Source: Watersipora subatra
Taxonomy: Eukaryota > Bryozoa > Gymnolaemata > Cheilostomatida > Watersiporidae
NCBI RefSeq assembly: GCF_963576615.1
Contig: NC_088711.1
Coordinates: 62,653,248-62,717,247 of the forward strand
Direction: 5' to 3'
Length of the DNA stretch: 64,000 bases
In this document: piece after piece, positions 58,535 through 64,000 of the stretch
Position numbering within the stretch: the first letter of the stretch is position 1
How the letters are laid out: each line of letters opens with the position of its first letter
The notes under the pieces: generated by a model
Database searches by the model: none
What the model saw: only the letters and a program-made list of their open reading frames with translations
What the model was told of the DNA's origin: nothing
Position numbers and translations under genes: made by a program

Positions 58535-61335
58535 GTATGCAATATTGCAATAAGTTGCTGTAAAATAGCACATTATACATGCAAGCCAGAAATTAGTGTG
58601 ATATTTTGATATAGCCATAGCTTCAGTAAGAAAAGTTGTCAATTTTTATAGGCATTGTATTATTTCAAAAGATTACATAAACCATTATGCCACTTTTGTG
58701 TTCTATTCATCTATTATTGGCAGATTACATAATACAGATAGTGCAAACCAATCAAAGGAATGTAGCATAGCATAGAGATTTAGTATTACTCTTCTTAGTC
58801 TTTATGAGTCATGGTAGCAATTGCTTAGCAGTTGCATAATTATATAAAATGAATAGTTTCCTATGGTTACCCATTACCACTTTTAGTTACTCAGCCAACA
58901 CTGAGAGCAATTATCAGATTTGAGATATCATGTTTAGAGGCAGGAGATTGACAAATATTTTGTTTGTTTTTACTCTTACCCTACCGTATGCGAATTTGTG
59001 CTAAATCTATCAGCGACTGCCGTATGCACATTTATGCGAATTTTCCAACAATTGCGTGGTCACCTAATTTTATTATCCGTTGAAAACATAACCGATGATT
59101 TTAAATTTTTAAAATATTAAAATAAGCAGTTTCAAATTTTTTTTGGGGAATTTTCAAAATAGAAATGGACATTTTTTGTGTAAGTTTTGTTAAGTATCGC
59201 GCAAGTCAGAAAACAGATAATTACTTATGTTGATGACATTATAGCCAATTGAAATTCAGATTTTTGTGATTACACAGATAAATAAAGTAGCAGCAGTAAC
59301 TCTGATGATAGTGAAAGTAATAGTTTTGTAAGTGTAAGGGACATTGTAGAGGATCGTTTTAGCTTCGTAGCGATCGTAGCTTCACATAGCTTTAGCAATG
59401 CACAAAGTGAAGGTACATTGATTTTTGCATAGCACTATCATAGCTACTTGCATTGAAATATGTTAACATTTTAGCAAAATAAAATATATTACAAAAAGTT
59501 TCTAGATAAACTTTGAAGTTGAAACAAAATTGTATACATATCATGAAGCTAAAGTGGTAATTTTTGGTGAAATGGCTGGCGGTAGGCCGGTAGCTTAATT
59601 TGTACATGGGTGGCAGTAAAAGGGTAAAGCTATAGAAGAATTGGAGATACAAATGTATGTATTTCCTTTTGAATGATTTAGTGAACTTTGATGATTCAAG
59701 ACAATGAGTTTGGCGAATGATATATATATAAGATGCTGCTGAAGTTGCGCAATGACTTGCATTTAATAGTTTGTTAGAAATTCAACTCATGGCTTTTAAT
59801 TATTACCTCAAAATGTTGAAAACACGCGATAGGAAGGGTCAGAACACTACTAAAAGTCATAGTTGCTCAAACCTGAAATACAGTAGGTTTTATACAATTT
59901 GCTATACAATAACAAAACTGCAAAACTATTGGTAAAAATATAAATAGCAATATATATTATTATTTTTGGCCTTCGGTATCGGGCAGCATGTATGCAGTTT
60001 GTTTGCTGATGTTAACAAAAGTTTTACTAATAAGCTACATAATTTGCTCAATTATTGGTGTCAAATTGAAAATTTAAAACAAATGTAGTGTTAGCACTTT
60101 TAGAATATACTACAAACAACGCAGAGACATTTTTTGTGGCATATGACTTGAATTGAAGAGTTCTCTGAAAATGCAACTTGTATTTGCCCATTTTAATACT
60201 TTAAAATGTCAAAGGGAGCTCATAATGAAAGCAACTTTAATATAATTTCAAGATGCTCAAAGCGGTATGGATGTTATGTTGACAAACATTAAAAGGTCAC
60301 TCTGTACTATGGCTAGGAAGTATTTACATGTATTTAGATTTTGCATTGATGCTTTCAATTAGGTAGTGTAGGAAATCTATTTACATTAGCTAAACTACCA
60401 GCATGTGCAATACCCAGCTTTGTTTCCTATCCATCACAAACATTTTGCCAACGCTTATAATAATTCATTGCTCTTTTTAAATCTGATTTCTGAACCAAAG
60501 GTAGTTTCAGCGGTATAAGAACATATACTTCTCTTCCTATGGGTCTACTCACTGTTTTGTAGCAGCAAAGGCCATTGTTTTTAAAAAGGTCTGTAAGAAT
60601 TGTATTACTTATTTTGACTTCCATCGGTGCTCGTAGCAAATATAATTTCAGTACCACTTGCATCAACAAAGTTATTATTAATTGTTTCGTAAAGTATTTA
60701 GAGCAAAACAATATTTTATGTGCACAACAAACATTTTTGCTGCAAGCTTACCAAAACAAACTAAAACGTTTATTTTTATGTTACACTTTAATTAAAGAGC
60801 ATGTTCTATTCAGTTATTGCTGTCAGTACTATGCAGTTATTGCTGTCAATGTTCTTTGTGCATTCTTGGCACACTTTTATGTTAAACTGCCAATGCATTA
60901 AACACTTTAGAAATAAAGTGTCCAAACAAGGATGCATAACATGAAATTTGTCACTGGCTTGTTTTGACCTATATCTAGCACTTTTTAGCCAAAGGTGTCT
61001 AGCTTTACTAAAAAGTTTGGTAGTAAAATTGTACATAAATTCATTGCCTGCATACACGTCAATCATGATGCCTATGCTCTTATTATGTGTGTTCTACTAT
61101 TGCCAGCTTAGCTAATTCACTTTCTACTTCTCAATAGCCTCAGCCTCCGAATGAAAGCTATTGTTGTTATTCCTATTCTTTGTAACTTTATAATATATGA
61201 TTTTATGAAGGAGGTTGTGGTTGGGCAGCTCATCTGCTTTTCACTCTATTAGAAGTATTGCAGCACAAATATAACTGCAGTAATAAAATCTGCACAGAAT
61301 TGCATAATGTGGTCTTATTCTCCAAGGTCTTCTAA
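58535..61335. other. AT-rich intergenic region
   Basis: No supported gene. Opposed phrases TTACCCTACCGTATGCG (58977) and the inverse of TTACCCTTTTACTGCC (about 59605-59621), with a GATGATAGTGAAAGTAATAG acidic stretch between, could be a decayed piggyBac-like element. A minus-strand 94-codon frame (60427-60711) has no recognised domain. Confidence 0.3.
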
Positions 61336-61667
61336 AGGTGCGTTTACACCAGGCCGATTTGTCGGAGTTGTTTCAACTCCGACGAAATCTGAGTTGGAAC
61401 CGGTTCTAGTCTGTCTACGATTTGAAATACGTTTTTGCAGAGGCTTTTACACCGGACCAACTCCAACTCCGATTATACAAAATGGGTCACTATTTTAACC
61501 AATTAAATACAACATCGATACCTATTCCATTTTGAGCGCTTATCACCATAAACGGAAACGATAACCTTGCTATTGATTCATAGCACGCCCACACAGCTTC
61601 AACTTACCATAATTCTTATAGTAACAATAGTAATAATTTAGTTCGTCAAAAGTAATTATTTTCAAGG

Positions 61668-63795
61668 ATGGAACAAGACAACGACGATTTACTACTATGT
61701 TGTGCTGCAGTTGCAGCCGTTATAATTTTAGATGAAGTCGAAGAAAAACAGGTACGTGCGCATATTTTAATTTGGATATACATTGTATAGTCAATTATTT
61801 AAGCTATTCATATTGTTAACATTTAATTTAACAATATTGTTTACGGTTTTTCATCAATGTTTAAATTTACATAATTTTATTAATTGTCACTGTACCCGGT
61901 TAGACAAACCGTTAGAAAAAATATTGCTAATATTTATCGAAATATCACTATATCTTAGTAAATCCACCATTGCATTTCCCTCTGACAGTTTCTATATTCG
62001 ACAGTACCCTAACAAGGCAATCTACTTTTAAACTACTTGGCTTTGTCATCAACCAGACCACATCTCATTCATGTCAAATAACCTCATCTAACCTACGTTT
62101 ATTTTATAACATTCGTCATCTTATGAACTTTGATATTGCCAGACTATATTACTATAATTTTATCCATTCTTATCTTATATATGGCCTACATGTGTTCTAC
62201 CCTACAACACCTGTAAAATCTTTTAAAACCAAACTCAAACTACACCTACTATTCTCTGACCAATAATACCATTAACCATCTAGTCTTACCTATTTTAACA
62301 TTATACGTTGGTTGTTTTCATAACTAGAAATTTGTTGTCATAGATATGCATAACTATTTTCACGGAGTTTTTGTTTGTCCAATTTTTGTTTAAACAATAC
62401 TTTTTGTTGTACATTGCTTTTTAGTTAGTTTACTAGCTGTGGTACCTTGTGGAAAACATATTGTAAAATATGACTATTGATTATCACAATAAAGGTTGCT
62501 CATATATATATATATATTGCCTATTAATTTTCGGGAAAATCTTTCCTCGGTTTGTGACCCAAACCGACTTTTCACATGATTGTACTACTGCATGTTCTGT
62601 ATATTTGTAGGAAGATTTGAGAAAGGGTAAACCATGGGTCGGTCCAATTACTGGATCACGTACCATACATGGTGCTTTTTATTCAACTGTGCCCAAGCTA
62701 ATCGATGCTACTGGCGATGACAAGCTACCGTCCAACCGGGTTGGCACGTTCCAAAATTACTTCCGATTGTCTAAAGAAGAGTTTTGCTTAGTTTTATCGA
62801 AAGTGGAGCTAGAAATAAAGAAGCTAGATACCCACTATAGAGAAGCTATTACTGCCGAAGAAAGATTGATGGTAACACTGAGATATTTAGCTACCGGCTC
62901 TAGTTTAACTCAACTGCATTATGAATGGTATATCTCAGTTGCTAGCTTATCACAAATAATTTCCGAGACTTCAAGAGCAATATACAATTGTTTAAAAGAC
63001 GACTTTATTAAAACTCCGTCTAGTGTGCAAGAATGGCTCAACATCTCGACTGATTTGGAAGAGAAATGGAATTTCCCAAATGCCATTGGTGCCCTTGACG
63101 GCAAACATGTGATGATGAACAAGCCTTGGCGTGCTGGGTCTGAGTACCATAACTACAAGGGACAGGAATCAATTATCTTGCTGGCTATGTGTGACGCCAA
63201 TTACTCTTTTACGTATGTTGATGTTGGGGCACAAGGTCGAGCTTCAGATGGAGGTGTTTTTGAAGTCAGTACGCTGCAGGCATCATTGACCAGCAATAAT
63301 ATTAACGTACCGCCTGCCCGCTTGCTGCCAGGGTGTAAAGAACCTTTACCTTATGTAATACTAGCCGATGAGGCCTTTCCTTTAAAATCTCACTTGATGC
63401 GACCATACCCGAAAAGGGTTTTGACAGATGAGAGAAGAATTTTTAATTACCGGTTGTCACGGGTTAGAAGACTAATTGAAAACTCATTTGGAATTCTTTC
63501 TTCGACATGGCGAATTTTACTTCGTCGCATTGACCTTCAGCCAGATAAAACTAGATCCATTGTATTGGCTTGCTGCGCTCTGCACAATCTGATTCGTAGT
63601 TCTTGCCATCCTCCTGAAGGAACAGTGCCACCATTACCTCGAGAACCGTCTAATCTAGCAGACACTATACCTAGTGTTGAAGCTCGACCCGTTAGACCAA
63701 CTGAAGCTGCTAAGATGGTTCGGGAACAGTATTGTGATTATCTCAACAAAGATGGAGCAGTCTGGTGGCAGAGAGGGTACGCATTGTTACAATGA
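61668..63795 (+). CDS. HARBI1-like PIF/Harbinger transposase, two exons
   Basis: Exon 1 is 61668-61751 (MEQDNDDLLLCCAAVAAVII..., ending EEKQ|GTACGT). Exon 2 is 62611-63795, after TATATTTGTAG, continuing EDLRKGKPWVGP. Phase 0 joins give 422 residues, close to the usual HARBI1 length. The N-terminal K-x-x-W-V/I region and helical DNA-binding part precede the DDE_Tnp_4 domain. Catalytic residues are Asp 191 in GALDGKHV, Asp 281 in VILADEAFPL and Glu 318 in RRLIENSFGIL; GAQGRASDGGVF and the late CCALHNLIR motif are also typical. No stop or shift, so it is potentially functional. The intron carries a LINE fragment. A partner Myb/MADF gene, common in these elements, would lie beyond the window. Confidence 0.92.
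61940..62517 (+). pseudogene. LINE reverse-transcriptase fragment in Harbinger intron
   Basis: The reading at 61970-62266 contains FKLLGFVINQTTSHSCQ and, near its end, YYYNFIHSYLIYGLHVFYP, the layout of the thumb and C-terminal region of non-LTR reverse transcriptases (F-K-x-L-G ... Y-x-x-x-x-x-S-Y-L-x-Y-G). It is followed by about 240 bp of 3' sequence with AATAAA (about 62490) and ends in a (TA)n tail at 62503-62517, as 5'-truncated LINE insertions do. Confidence 0.65.
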
Positions 63796-64000
63796 TACAG
63801 GTGAGCTTGATTTTAAAGCATTTTATAACTAGGCTGCTTGAAATTCATCTCTTGTGTTCTGACATTTCTCATCAGCAATTTGTGTGCAGGGATACAAATA
63901 ATTGCAATAATTTCAAAATTTTTCACACGGTTCACCTGTAGTTTGGTGAGCATATCTAAGACTGTCTCTTGCAGTAGTGAATGAGAATTACCTATGTTTT

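Larger units (their letters stand above)
61337..64000 (+). mobile_element. PIF/Harbinger transposon (right end outside window)
   Basis: The transposase gene at 61668-63795 is preceded by a candidate terminal repeat, GGTGCGTTTACACCAGGCCG at 61337, next to TAA (61333-61335), a typical 3-bp Harbinger target. A related phrase, TTTTACACCGGACCAACTCC, follows at about 61444. The opposite end is not seen before 64000, so boundaries are unproven. Confidence 0.5.

Noticed and set aside
60427..60711. 94-codon minus-strand ORF
   Set aside because: No recognised motif and an overlapping ORF of similar length on the other strand; kept only as a note.

Overview
The window is animal nuclear DNA: AT-rich, with GT-AG introns in every multi-exon gene and a dense mix of transposon families (Gypsy LTR elements, a LINE, P element, pogo/Tigger, PIF/Harbinger and CMC/EnSpm-type). 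No rRNA or tRNA gene, operon structure or CRISPR array was recognised. The repertoire fits an invertebrate metazoan such as a lophotrochozoan; the sequence does not fix the species.

Region by region: (1) 0.8-12.5 kb holds a plus-strand WD40-repeat gene in at least seven exons. Its introns carry a long-TIR element, minisatellites, a pogo-like MITE and a relic pogo/CENP-B-type transposase. A 49-bp tandem repeat has copied one exon/intron boundary. (2) 13.9-18.7 kb is an old, frame-broken Gypsy element on the minus strand with both LTRs. (3) 19.3-21.9 kb is a decayed CR1/Jockey-like LINE, followed at 22.1-22.6 kb by the C-terminal part of a P-element transposase. (4) 23.16-28.02 kb is a young, apparently intact Gypsy element: one 1424-residue Gag-Pol ORF and 265-bp LTRs differing at one base. 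(5) 28.0-29.1 kb is TA microsatellite, palindromic repeats and a short repeated motif.

(6) The centrepiece is 30,229-57,458. I read it as one DNA transposon of about 27.2 kb. It has inverted CACTGTAAAAA ends, a TA dinucleotide on each side, and subterminal blocks crowded with short related motifs. A reverse-transcriptase-like coding relic is broken exactly at the two ends and becomes continuous and in frame when one TA copy and the element are removed in thought. Inside are two divergent spliced genes: on the minus strand a nine-exon CMC/EnSpm (Transposase_21-like) transposase gene (39.8-43.4 kb), and on the plus strand a roughly ten-exon gene (47.0-56.6 kb) whose layout recalls the repetitive 'SAMD3-like' proteins of animals. 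The latter carries a 3.3-kb, 86-bp-unit satellite in one intron. Several fold-back elements sit nested inside, and a few minus-strand exon-like ORFs at 35-36.7 kb remain unidentified.

(7) 57.5-61.3 kb is AT-rich with little coding signal. (8) From about 61.3 kb to the window end is a PIF/Harbinger element with a two-exon transposase of 422 residues with all catalytic residues, a LINE fragment in its intron, and a right end outside the window.

Exon joins were checked by hand for splice sites and phase. Family assignments rest on motif recognition without database searches.
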